Positions 1-5,393 of a stretch of 5,393 nucleotides of DNA are shown here, piece by piece. The translations under genes and the position numbers were made by a program. Source of the stretch: Actinomycetota bacterium (lineage in GTDB: Bacteria; Actinomycetota; Actinomycetes; S36-B12; UBA10799). Numbering within the stretch: the stretch's first letter is position 1; each line of letters starts with the position of its first letter. Below the pieces are notes generated by a model. That model did not search any database and was not told where the DNA came from. It saw nothing but the letters and a program-made list of their open reading frames with translations. The stretch spans positions 1 through 5,393 of the forward strand of contig JAUPKO010000735.1 in NCBI GenBank assembly GCA_030837395.1, given 5' to 3'.

Positions 1-1594
1 CAGCAGCCAGCGACAACAGTGATGCACCCAGCGGTGGCGCGATAGCGGCCATGCCACGGGCCAGCGGCCACGTACACGCCGCCGCCCCCGCCTGATAGGT
101 GTCCAACCAGTGCAGCCGGTCAATTCCGGCTTCGGTCGCAGCGTCAGCGATCACCCGAGTACCGCGTTCCAGTTGCTCCTTCGTGGGTGCCGAGACGGTG
201 ATGTGCCCAACCCAGCCGACACCGTGTTGACGCCCACCAGGTGCCAAATCCCGCAGCCGGGTCTCGGCGGCCGAGAGCATCATGTCGGTGCCCTCATCGG
301 ACAGCTCCCCCTTTTCCGCCTTGGCGACGATCTTCGCCCGGTCATCAGTGACATCGCGGCGGGCCTGACGCCGAGCCTGCCCCGAGGGGATCAGTTCGAT
401 CTGAAACGACAGGGTGCGAATCACCGGCTCGTTAAGTTGGCTCAGCAGCGGCGTGACCCACATGCAGTCACGCTCCTGCGTGCTGATCGCCTCAATCGGG
501 ATCTCGGCGGTGCGATGCGCCCAATAGTGGACATCACCTTCGGGTCCAGGCCCGGAATTCCACACGCAATCCCATTCATCCCACGACGGAATCCACGGGC
601 CGAACGGGTCCGCGCTACCAGCCAAGTCCATCTCCCAGCACGGCAACTGCATGTGACGCAGCACCGCCGCCACCCTCGCCGCCGACAGCGGCTCCACCTT
701 TCCCAGCCGTGCGGTGGCAAGTGCGGCATGCACCGAACGGATCTCGGTGTCCATCAACGCCTTCCACCCGTCGATACCGTCGCCGTAATGCTTGGCTTCG
801 GCAACGAACGCATCGGTGACCGGCCAGCGCACCACAACGAAATGCCTTTGAACCAGACCGCCGCCGGTCACCTGATCGACAACGTCCTCATAGGAGGCGG
901 CCAGCAGCTCCGACACGTCATCGACAGCCAGGCGCGCGGCGACCCAGGCGTAGTGAGGGTCCGGGTCAAACGGCACCACACGCGTCAACACTTGCAGCCG
1001 CGCCGGTAGACGATTCGCGGGCCCGTACCGCGACAGCAAATCACCGAACGCGCGCATCGCCGAGTTCAAATATTCGTCGCCCTCCTGGCCGCGCACCTGA
1101 CCGGCGACCGAGAACGCGACCGACACGTAATGCTGCTCCCCAATCGGCATATGCACCGCGATCCCCGGCACACCCGGTTCGGCGCACAACCAGCCGAACC
1201 CGTCGACCCCGTCAGGGAAATCCCGATACGCACCCAACGCGGCCCGCTGAACCGGGGTCAGCTTCTCCCCCGAGTCCGCCAGCTCCGCCATATCGGCAGG
1301 CATCTGCGCGTACGGGATGAACATGTTCGTGCCGGTGGCTTTGCGCTGCTTCCAGCGCCGCCTATCGCGCCACCTGTCCAGGCGCGAACCACGATGATCC
1401 GCTGTCGTTGCCGCCACGACCGCCAAGACGGCCAGTGTTGCGACCCCGAGGGACCACAACCCCAGCCACGGCGACAGCACGATGCCGACCGCGATCACTG
1501 CGATCAACGAGATCCGGCGGGTGCGCGTTGTGGGGGAACCGCCCAGGACGCTGCGATGGGAGGCTTCACCGCCGAGCACACGGGTTTCAAGCAT
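1..1594 (-). CDS. SCO6880-like (PrgI-type) conjugation membrane protein, 3' end outside window
   Basis: The frame stays open for 531 codons from ATG at 1594 to the window edge, so the C-terminus is missing. The ATG shares its A with the TGA of the upstream VirB6-like gene. A strong GGAGGG ribosome binding site lies 7 nt upstream, which fixes the start. Seen: a basic N-terminus, a hydrophobic hairpin at about residues 28-65, then a stretch rich in Arg/Trp/Lys (about 72-88), then a long soluble domain. That domain includes HYVSVAF at about 155, WLDTYQ at about 496 and WPLARGM at about 509. Two close N-terminal helices followed by a large cytoplasmic domain match the SCO6880-type proteins of actinobacterial transfer clusters, whose N-terminus resembles PrgI. 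These usually lie beside a VirB6-like gene and a VirB4-like ATPase. No Walker A motif is visible, so this is not the VirB4 ATPase itself. Likely role: inner-membrane platform of the transfer channel. The family call rests on remembered architecture, not on an alignment. Confidence 0.72.
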   Translation of the reverse strand, partial: MLETRVLGGEASHRSVLGGSPTTRTRRISLIAVIAVGIVLSPWLGLWSLGVATLAVLAVVAATTADHRGSRLDRWRDRRRWKQRKATGTNMFIPYAQMPADMAELADSGEKLTPVQRAALGAYRDFPDGVDGFGWLCAEPGVPGIAVHMPIGEQHYVSVAFSVAGQVRGQEGDEYLNSAMRAFGDLLSRYGPANRLPARLQVLTRVVPFDPDPHYAWVAARLAVDDVSELLAASYEDVVDQVTGGGLVQRHFVVVRWPVTDAFVAEAKHYGDGIDGWKALMDTEIRSVHAALATARLGKVEPLSAARVAAVLRHMQLPCWEMDLAGSADPFGPWIPSWDEWDCVWNSGPGPEGDVHYWAHRTAEIPIEAISTQERDCMWVTPLLSQLNEPVIRTLSFQIELIPSGQARRQARRDVTDDRAKIVAKAEKGELSDEGTDMMLSAAETRLRDLAPGGRQHGVGWVGHITVSAPTKEQLERGTRVIADAATEAGIDRLHWLDTYQAGAAACTWPLARGMAAIAPPLGASLLSLAA

Positions 1595-2994
1595 CAGTGA
1601 ACCCTCCGGTCGATTTCGCTAGCCGAACTGGCTTCACTGGCTGAGCGCTGCGACATTTGCACCGTAGAAGACGCAGCCTTCGCAGTCGTTGATGCAGCCG
1701 CTTGCGCGACTCGTAACGGCATGCCCGCAGGCGTGGCTGCGGCAGCCTTCGACGATGCCGCCTTCGCGGAACCACCGCCCGCGCTCACACCCGCCGTTTG
1801 ACGGACCGCACCGCCACCGCCAGGTCCAGGCTTGCCGCCACCGCCACTAGGTGTGTTGCCTGCTTCCATTCGAGAGGAACCAGTGCCACCGGCCGCCGCG
1901 ATCGCCGGGGCTGCTGCTGGTGTTCCTGGTTGCGCAGCGGAGGCTTGCTGTTGGCTCAACTGCGCGACCCGTGACCCGCCCGCAGATGGGCTGGAGTCGT
2001 TGTTTGATGGCCTATCCGCTGATCCGTTGTCCTCTGGTGCAGCGTCACCGAGCATTTTCGACAACTTCCACGGAGCCAGAGCCACCAGAGCGATGACGAC
2101 AACTGCTAACAGCAGGTTGATGAGGTTCTGTACCCCGGCAGTGTCTTTCGTCTTCTCCCCGGTCAACTGGAACCCGGCGTTGACCATCGAAAATGCTAAA
2201 CCAAGTCCGAAGAACATCAGCGGGATCGCGAAGAGAATGCCCAGCCACAAGTAGAGGACTTTCAACCCCTTAGACCGCGACCCCGGTTTCATAATCCACA
2301 GCAAACTCAACGGCAGCAAAGCGCCGGAGAAGTACAAGGTGACCGACATGACCAGCAGCACCACCACAACTAGCAGTAGCGCTAACAGCATGAACGTCAA
2401 CACGACGATGAACACGATGTCGCCGCCAGGGATCGTGTTCCCAGGACCAGCCGACACAAACTTGCCCAGCTTCTCCCCCGTGCCCTCCAGGTTCGTACCC
2501 GCACCGAAGCCAGGCCACTTCCACAAATCGTTAACCAGCGACCACACAACCCCGATCAGCAACTGGCCCAAGGCAGGGCCAGCCAGCACCCCGAGCAGCC
2601 AGGCGGGCAGATAGATCGTCAGGGTCTCCGCGACATCAGCGGTCGACGCTTTCCCACGGCCCAGGGACCAGAAGTTTGCGAACAGAACGAACACCAACAG
2701 GAAGAACGACAGGCCCCACGAAATCTTGTAGGCGTTGATAAAGAAGTCCGCCGACAAGTCCGGTTGCGCCGCACCGATCAGCGACGGGATCACCGTGTCC
2801 ACCAGACCCCGACAGGCTTCGGCCAACTTGTCGCCCAAGTAGCCGAACGGGTCAGACGCGAAATCAACCGCCGACCCCACCGACTCCACGACGCCATTCA
2901 CCGCATCGTTCACGGCACAGGCCGGATTGGGTATCGGTAGCTCGCACGCCTGGTCGGCGACGGGGAGCGCAGGGGCGAGCGACGTGATCAACAC
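1594..2994 (-). CDS. VirB6/TrbL-like polytopic conjugation channel protein with low-complexity tail
   Basis: Encodes 466 aa from GTG at 2994. Residues 1-85 are only mildly hydrophobic and carry Cys17, Cys26 and Cys61. Membrane segments are visible at about 91-110, 124-151 (perhaps two passes), 192-222, 246-272 and 290-308, giving five or six helices. The C-terminal third (about 315-466) is a Ser/Ala/Gly/Gln-rich disordered tail with a glycine-rich patch at 384-395 and repeated AKAASS pieces. A polytopic core plus a disordered hydrophilic tail, sitting between a VirB8-like gene and an SCO6880-like gene, is typical of VirB6/TrbL proteins of Gram-positive transfer systems. These form part of the inner-membrane channel. 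The start overlaps the upstream stop by 7 nt (GTGTTGA). TTG at 2991 is an equally plausible start because it is 5 nt from the AGGGG site, whereas GTG is only 2 nt from it. Family assignment is from topology and context; the exact subfamily is not established. Confidence 0.75.
   Translation of the reverse strand: MLITSLAPALPVADQACELPIPNPACAVNDAVNGVVESVGSAVDFASDPFGYLGDKLAEACRGLVDTVIPSLIGAAQPDLSADFFINAYKISWGLSFFLLVFVLFANFWSLGRGKASTADVAETLTIYLPAWLLGVLAGPALGQLLIGVVWSLVNDLWKWPGFGAGTNLEGTGEKLGKFVSAGPGNTIPGGDIVFIVVLTFMLLALLLVVVVLLVMSVTLYFSGALLPLSLLWIMKPGSRSKGLKVLYLWLGILFAIPLMFFGLGLAFSMVNAGFQLTGEKTKDTAGVQNLINLLLAVVVIALVALAPWKLSKMLGDAAPEDNGSADRPSNNDSSPSAGGSRVAQLSQQQASAAQPGTPAAAPAIAAAGGTGSSRMEAGNTPSGGGGKPGPGGGGAVRQTAGVSAGGGSAKAASSKAAAATPAGMPLRVAQAAASTTAKAASSTVQMSQRSASEASSASEIDRRVH
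1602..1607 (-). promoter_or_regulatory. Ribosome binding site of the SCO6880-like gene
   Basis: GGAGGG on the minus strand, 7 nt upstream of the ATG at 1594. It lies inside the last codons of the VirB6-like gene. It is the best Shine-Dalgarno match in the window together with the one at 4458-4465, so this gene can initiate strongly in addition to being coupled to the preceding stop. Confidence 0.75.
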
Positions 2995-3671
2995 GACCCC
3001 TGAAACTGTTGGCCCCGTGCCGCGATCGGCGCCTGGTCAGTGCGGACTGGTACACCGGCGAGCCGCCACACACCGTCGACAGCTGCGACTGTGTATGAAC
3101 CCCAGATGGTCAATTCGGTGGGAGCCGCGCCAGGGAACGTCGCAGTCCGCGACATCACCAGAGAAACAGTTGCTGATGTCGGAGTTGCCTCATCGATTCG
3201 GTACGAGCCACCTAGTGCCGAAGCCGACGCCACTGGTCGCGGACTTGGTTGGTTGCCTCGGAGCGGCAGGAAGCCCGGCAACGCTTCGCTCGTCACGAGC
3301 CGAGGTAAGAGTGCTTCCATCTCGGCAACCGTTGGGCTGGGGCTTCCGTTCGACCACCGCACGTAGGTGGCGAGGAACTCGGCTGCGCCAGTGCCGGTGA
3401 GTGGTGCGTTGGCTTGGGCGTATTGGACAGCAGAGTTGAGGTCCGATGACCCGCCAAGGCAGGCATTCGCGCGCTGCGATGTCCCGGTGGTGGTGGGCAG
3501 AGTCTCGGCGGGCTGGGGTGAGCGCGGGAAGAAGACCACGACGAGCAGCACAACAACCAGCAGCGGAACCGCGACCGCGAGGACACGGGCGGTAGTGGTT
3601 TGGCGTTGCCACCATCCCGCGCGCTCAGTGGACGGCGGTGGCGTACCGGTGGGTGTTTGCGTCGTGGACAT
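2988..3671 (-). CDS. Bitopic membrane protein of the transfer complex, possibly VirB8/NTF2-like
   Basis: Encodes 227 aa from ATG at 3671. The frame stays open upstream to an ATG at 3746, but that start would run about 67 nt into the preceding gene, so the shorter form is preferred; its ribosome site is weak and coupling to the TGA 8 nt upstream is likely. Residues 1-28 are a Pro/Thr-rich cytoplasmic segment ending in WW and basic residues. Residues 29-48 are one strong membrane helix. A linker rich in Pro/Thr follows, then a compact domain from about 68. This has helices at about 75-130 (with RW at 105-106) and beta-rich segments at about 155-173 and 184-208. One short N-terminal tail, one helix and an outward alpha-then-beta domain is the layout of VirB8/TcpC-type proteins, so an NTF2-like scaffold role is a reasonable inference. 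The only cysteines are Cys71 and the last residue, Cys227. The last 7 nt overlap the next gene. Confidence 0.66.
   Translation of the reverse strand: MSTTQTPTGTPPPSTERAGWWQRQTTTARVLAVAVPLLVVVLLVVVFFPRSPQPAETLPTTTGTSQRANACLGGSSDLNSAVQYAQANAPLTGTGAAEFLATYVRWSNGSPSPTVAEMEALLPRLVTSEALPGFLPLRGNQPSPRPVASASALGGSYRIDEATPTSATVSLVMSRTATFPGAAPTELTIWGSYTVAAVDGVWRLAGVPVRTDQAPIAARGQQFQGSC
2997..3001 (-). promoter_or_regulatory. Ribosome binding site deciding between GTG and TTG starts
   Basis: AGGGG on the minus strand within the last codons of the 227-aa gene. It is 2 nt from the GTG at 2994 and 5 nt from the TTG at 2991. The spacing favours TTG, while start-codon preference favours GTG; the choice changes the product by one residue. 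Confidence 0.45.
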
Positions 3672-3679
3672 GGGTCGAC

Positions 3680-3991
3680 TCAGCCGGTGACGAGGATGAG
3701 CGCGCCGACAAGGACGGGCACGAGCAGAAGACCGGCGACGGCCCACACTGCGGCCATCACCACCTTGTGATTGATGGCTTGGTTGTGGGCGTTACCTGAC
3801 GTATTCGCGGCAGCCATTCGCACCCACGACAGAATCAGGACACCGACAGCGGCAGCCAGGCACAGCCCCCACACGATGGACAAGAACAAGCTGACTTTGC
3901 TGTTGAACTCACCGCCAAGCCCGGACGTGTCAGGGGTTACTCCGTCTAACGGGTTCTTCGCGGCAGCGAGTAGATGCGTCAATGTGCTCAC
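3680..3991 (-). CDS. Small two-helix membrane protein, candidate VirB2/TrbC-like pilin
   Basis: Encodes 103 aa starting at GTG 3991, supported by AAAGGAA 9 nt upstream. The first about 32 residues are polar (Asn13, Pro14, then acidic and Gly residues). Helix 1 spans about 33-56, a short loop with Arg58, His69, His75 and Lys76 follows, and helix 2 spans about 77-101. The protein ends right after helix 2. Size, two hydrophobic helices joined by a short partly basic loop, and position just upstream of VirB8-like and VirB6-like genes fit a VirB2/TrbC-type subunit. No clear cleavable signal peptide is visible, unlike classical VirB2 precursors. It could instead be a small accessory channel subunit (VirB3-like or TcpE-like). 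The 33 nt in front of it form the largest gap in the window and contain its ribosome site. The function call is inferred from topology and neighbours. Confidence 0.6.
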   Translation of the reverse strand: MSTLTHLLAAAKNPLDGVTPDTSGLGGEFNSKVSLFLSIVWGLCLAAAVGVLILSWVRMAAANTSGNAHNQAINHKVVMAAVWAVAGLLLVPVLVGALILVTG

Positions 3992-4000
3992 AGTGGACGG

Positions 4001-4007
4001 TTCCTTT
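4001..4007 (-). promoter_or_regulatory. Ribosome binding site supporting the GTG start at 3991
   Basis: AAAGGAA on the minus strand, 9 nt upstream of the GTG at 3991. No ATG in the right frame lies between it and the coding sequence, so it decides the GTG start of the two-helix protein. Confidence 0.6.
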
Positions 4008-4024
4008 CAGTTCTGATGCGGGGG

Positions 4025-4450
4025 TTAGGTCAGTTGACGGGCGATCGCGGCGGCGGCACCGATGATTTCGGCGCCCTGGGCGGTGGTGGGATCGGTTGCT
4101 ACTTCCACGACGTGGGCACCAAGTGCCGACATGGACGTGGCCGCTGACGGGTCAGCGCTGGGGCCAACAAACACCACCGCGCCAGCCAACAGATCCGGGG
4201 TTCCCAATGGTGCAGCGGCAGGGGTCGTTGTCGCTGGCGTGACGGTGCCGGGCGCAGGCGGGAGCTGCGCCAGGGGTGCGTTCGCCAGATCCTCAGGCCA
4301 CGACCATGACCACGAATTGGCCTGTGTAGGCGCGGGTGCGGCGGGTGGTTGCGCGGCTGCGGGTTCTTGATACGACGGGACCCGTAGAGCGGCCGAGGCG
4401 ATGCCGCCTCGTTGACGGCCGGGGAACGCTGATGCAGATGCGGCACTCAT
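4025..4450 (-). CDS. Ala/Pro-rich protein of unknown function in the transfer operon
   Basis: Encodes 141 aa from ATG at 4450, which overlaps the previous stop as ATGA; GGAAGGAG lies 7 nt upstream, so the start is firm. I do not recognise the family. Seen: an Ala/Ser-rich N-terminus with Arg12, Arg14 and Arg23; a Pro/Ala-rich linker at about 29-45; an unusual alternating WSWSW at residues 47-51 followed by PED; a second Pro/Thr/Ala linker at 62-82; and a compact C-terminal segment at about 83-141. The compact segment has a beta-like stretch (AVVFVG, 91-96), a helix, another beta-like stretch (HVVEVA, 113-118) and a final Ala-rich helix ending RQLT. There is no membrane helix and no cysteine. 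It is translationally coupled to the ParA-like gene and precedes the pilin candidate, which suggests a cytoplasmic partner or adaptor. Function is unknown. Confidence 0.7.
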   Translation of the reverse strand: MSAASASAFPGRQRGGIASAALRVPSYQEPAAAQPPAAPAPTQANSWSWSWPEDLANAPLAQLPPAPGTVTPATTTPAAAPLGTPDLLAGAVVFVGPSADPSAATSMSALGAHVVEVATDPTTAQGAEIIGAAAAIARQLT

Positions 4451-5172
4451 GCGAGGGCTCCTTCCAATGCGCCGACACGAGTCAAAATGGTGCGGGCGAC
4501 GGCGAGCTGGGTGTCCGGGAACGTCGCGGGCACCCCGGTGATTGCAAGGTCATGGTCGAGAGGGAAATATGCCTCGCAGGCAGGCGCGGCCGAGGTGAAT
4601 CCCGCCGCCACCAGAGTGACCAATTCCGGGGTATCGGCGTGGGCGGCAGTGACCGCGATAACCGGTGTTCGGCCCACTGATGGGTCTTGCAGGTAGGTGC
4701 CTAACTGTCGGATTGAGGGAATCGACGGTCGGGCAACCAGCACCTCGACGGTCAAGGCCGCTGGCATGTTCAGCCACCGTTGCCGGTTGTCGGCTGACAC
4801 GTCCACCACCAGAACGTCCGGGTTTCCGCCTGCCTGCAACCAGGCCGCGTCATCGGTGGATGGCGTGTGGCCGGGCTCGGGCATGACGAAGCGGGCACCA
4901 CTTTCCCGTGCACCAGCGAGCAGGCCGTCATTGATCGGCGCCATTGCGGTGGCACCGTTTTTCACGTCGTCGGCGGCGACGTCATCACACGGATACACCA
5001 GCGCCACCGCAACGCCCGAACCATCGGCCGTGCTCAACGCGCATGCCGCGTCCGCGATCGTCGCCGCGACCATCGACGCACCGGCACCAGGCGTTACCCC
5101 GGTGACAACAACAAGAACTCGTGGTGGGGCACCCAGAGGGGCTGAGGCCCCACCACGAAGATCAATCGACAT
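4447..5172 (-). CDS. ParA/MinD-like P-loop protein with degenerate Walker A
   Basis: Encodes 241 aa from ATG at 5172, one base after the upstream TGA; no good ribosome site is visible, so translation probably depends on coupling. Residues 18-24 form a first hydrophobic strand leading into GVTPGAGAS (25-33) and a long Ala-rich helix, exactly where ParA/MinD proteins carry KGGxGK[ST]. Both lysines of that motif are absent here: position 32 is Ala. A Walker B-like strand VLVVDVSAD is at 120-128. VARPSIPSIRQLGTYL at 147-162 resembles the later strand/helix of MinD-type folds, and VIAVTAA at 171-177 is a further core strand. The family normally binds ATP between two monomers on a membrane or DNA surface. 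This copy probably binds nucleotide weakly or not at all. Related roles include VirC1 (T4SS) and TadZ/CpaE (pilus localisation). A spatial or regulatory role in assembling the transfer apparatus is inferred. An unrelated Rossmann-like fold cannot be excluded. Confidence 0.62.
   Translation of the reverse strand: MSIDLRGGASAPLGAPPRVLVVVTGVTPGAGASMVAATIADAACALSTADGSGVAVALVYPCDDVAADDVKNGATAMAPINDGLLAGARESGARFVMPEPGHTPSTDDAAWLQAGGNPDVLVVDVSADNRQRWLNMPAALTVEVLVARPSIPSIRQLGTYLQDPSVGRTPVIAVTAAHADTPELVTLVAAGFTSAAPACEAYFPLDHDLAITGVPATFPDTQLAVARTILTRVGALEGALA
4458..4465 (-). promoter_or_regulatory. Strong ribosome binding site of the 141-aa gene
   Basis: GGAAGGAG on the minus strand, 7 nt upstream of the ATG at 4450 and inside the 3' end of the ParA-like gene. 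It confirms that the 141-aa frame is translated despite its low-complexity composition. Confidence 0.75.
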
Positions 5173-5173
5173 G

Positions 5174-5393
5174 TCAGACGCTCGGGTACAGGGCTGACGT
5201 TGACGTGGGTGCCGCTTCCTCTTCCTGTGACGGATTCACCGTCGCCGGATACAACGCTGAGGACGGTGGAGCCGGAGGGGCACCGGGCGTCGAATCATTC
5301 GGGGTCGCCGCCGAGTCCGGGTACAACGCCGACGACGGCGGTGCCACCGGCGCAACTACCGCACCAGCGGGAGTTTGCTGGGACGGTGCGGGG
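5174..5393 (-). CDS. C-terminal tail of a Pro/Ala/Ser-rich protein with triple SALYP motif (5' end outside window)
   Basis: The last 72 codons of a gene entering from the right edge; TGA at 5174-5176, one base before the next ATG. The visible part is almost pure low complexity (Pro, Ala, Ser, Thr, Val) with one acidic cluster, QEEE, and no hydrophobic helix, so it should be disordered and soluble. SALYP occurs three times, the last copy two residues from the C-terminus (SALYPSV). The first two copies sit in an identical nonapeptide, APPSSALYP. The reading frame is supported by lack of stops, the tight junction with the next gene, and synonymous differences among the repeats. The missing upstream part holds the functional domain, so I cannot name the protein. 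A disordered tail with evenly spaced short motifs is the usual layout of a multivalent docking segment; that role is inference. Confidence 0.65.
   Translation of the reverse strand, partial: PAPSQQTPAGAVVAPVAPPSSALYPDSAATPNDSTPGAPPAPPSSALYPATVNPSQEEEAAPTSTSALYPSV
5183..5332 (-). repeat. Three SALYP pentapeptide motifs in a disordered tail
   Basis: Copies at 5318-5332, 5246-5260 and 5183-5197 on the minus strand, starting 24 and then 21 residues apart. The first two share nine identical residues (APPSSALYP), but 5 of those 9 codons differ, all synonymously. In copy three the SALYP codons also differ from copy two at three of five positions without changing the amino acids. This is a protein-level repeat, not a recent DNA duplication. 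Confidence 0.75.

Noticed and set aside
110..1009. A 299-codon open frame on the plus strand.
   Set aside because: It lies wholly opposite the SCO6880-like gene, which has a strong ribosome site, a membrane hairpin and a sensible protein. The plus-strand product is Arg/His/Pro-rich without recognisable domains, as expected for an antisense shadow in high-GC DNA.
1832..2254. A 140-codon plus-strand open frame opposite the VirB6-like gene.
   Set aside because: It is opposite the Gly/Ser/Ala tail and two predicted membrane helices. Its sequence is low complexity and it has no credible ribosome site; explained as an antisense shadow.
3672..3746. An upstream ATG at 3746 that would extend the VirB8-like protein by 25 residues.
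   Set aside because: The extension would overlap the 103-aa gene by about 67 nt and add an Arg-rich, unrelated-looking segment. The ATG at 3671, just after the previous stop, fits the operon style.
3992..4024. A promoter or terminator in the largest intergenic gap.
   Set aside because: The gap is only 33 nt, is mostly taken up by the ribosome site, and shows no stem-loop with a T-run or clear -35/-10 pair.
4447..5172. A genuine plasmid-partition ParA with a nearby ParB and centromere.
   Set aside because: The Walker A lysines are missing, no ParB-like gene follows (the next gene is a low-complexity 141-aa protein), and no array of short iterons was seen.
5183..5332. A CRISPR-like or iteron repeat array at the right edge.
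   Set aside because: The repeat units differ in DNA at many silent positions, vary in spacing and follow the codon frame, so they are protein-level motifs, not DNA repeats.

Overview
The window is a stretch of high-GC (roughly 60-65 % by eye) actinobacterial DNA in which every supported gene is on the minus strand, packed end to end with stop/start overlaps and no gap longer than 33 nt. It reads as the middle of one long polycistronic transcript running from about 5393 down to 1. The recognisable gene families are those of an actinobacterial, Gram-positive-type conjugation (type IV secretion) cluster. The likely host is a member of the Mycobacteriales or a related actinomycete, and the likely carrier is a conjugative plasmid or an integrative conjugative element. 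Host and carrier are inferred from GC content and gene types; no replication, integration or relaxase gene is in view.

Layout in transcription order (right to left): (1) 5393-5174, the last 72 codons of a Pro/Ala/Ser-rich protein whose tail carries the pentapeptide SALYP three times. (2) 5172-4447, a 241-aa ParA/MinD-like P-loop protein whose Walker A motif has lost its lysine. (3) 4450-4025, a 141-aa Ala/Pro-rich protein of unknown function. (4) 3991-3680, a 103-aa protein with two membrane helices, a candidate pilin-like (VirB2/TrbC-type) subunit. (5) 3671-2988, a 227-aa bitopic membrane protein with an extracytoplasmic, possibly VirB8/NTF2-like domain. (6) 2994-1594, a 466-aa polytopic VirB6/TrbL-like channel protein with a long Ser/Ala/Gly tail. 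(7) 1594-1 and beyond, at least 531 aa of a protein with an N-terminal membrane hairpin that resembles the SCO6880-type (PrgI-like) proteins of actinobacterial transfer clusters.

Working model: genes 4-7 supply the membrane-embedded part of a mating channel (pilin-like subunit, VirB8-like scaffold, VirB6-like pore, PrgI-like platform). The energising ATPases (VirB4-like and VirD4/TcpA-like) would be expected just outside the window, most likely below position 1. Genes 1-3 form a less familiar front module: a repeat-tailed protein, a degenerate ParA-like protein and a small Ala/Pro-rich partner. By analogy with TadZ/CpaE proteins of pilus systems, this module might position or regulate the apparatus; that is inference. 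No tRNA, rRNA, CRISPR array, insertion sequence, terminator or convincing promoter was seen.
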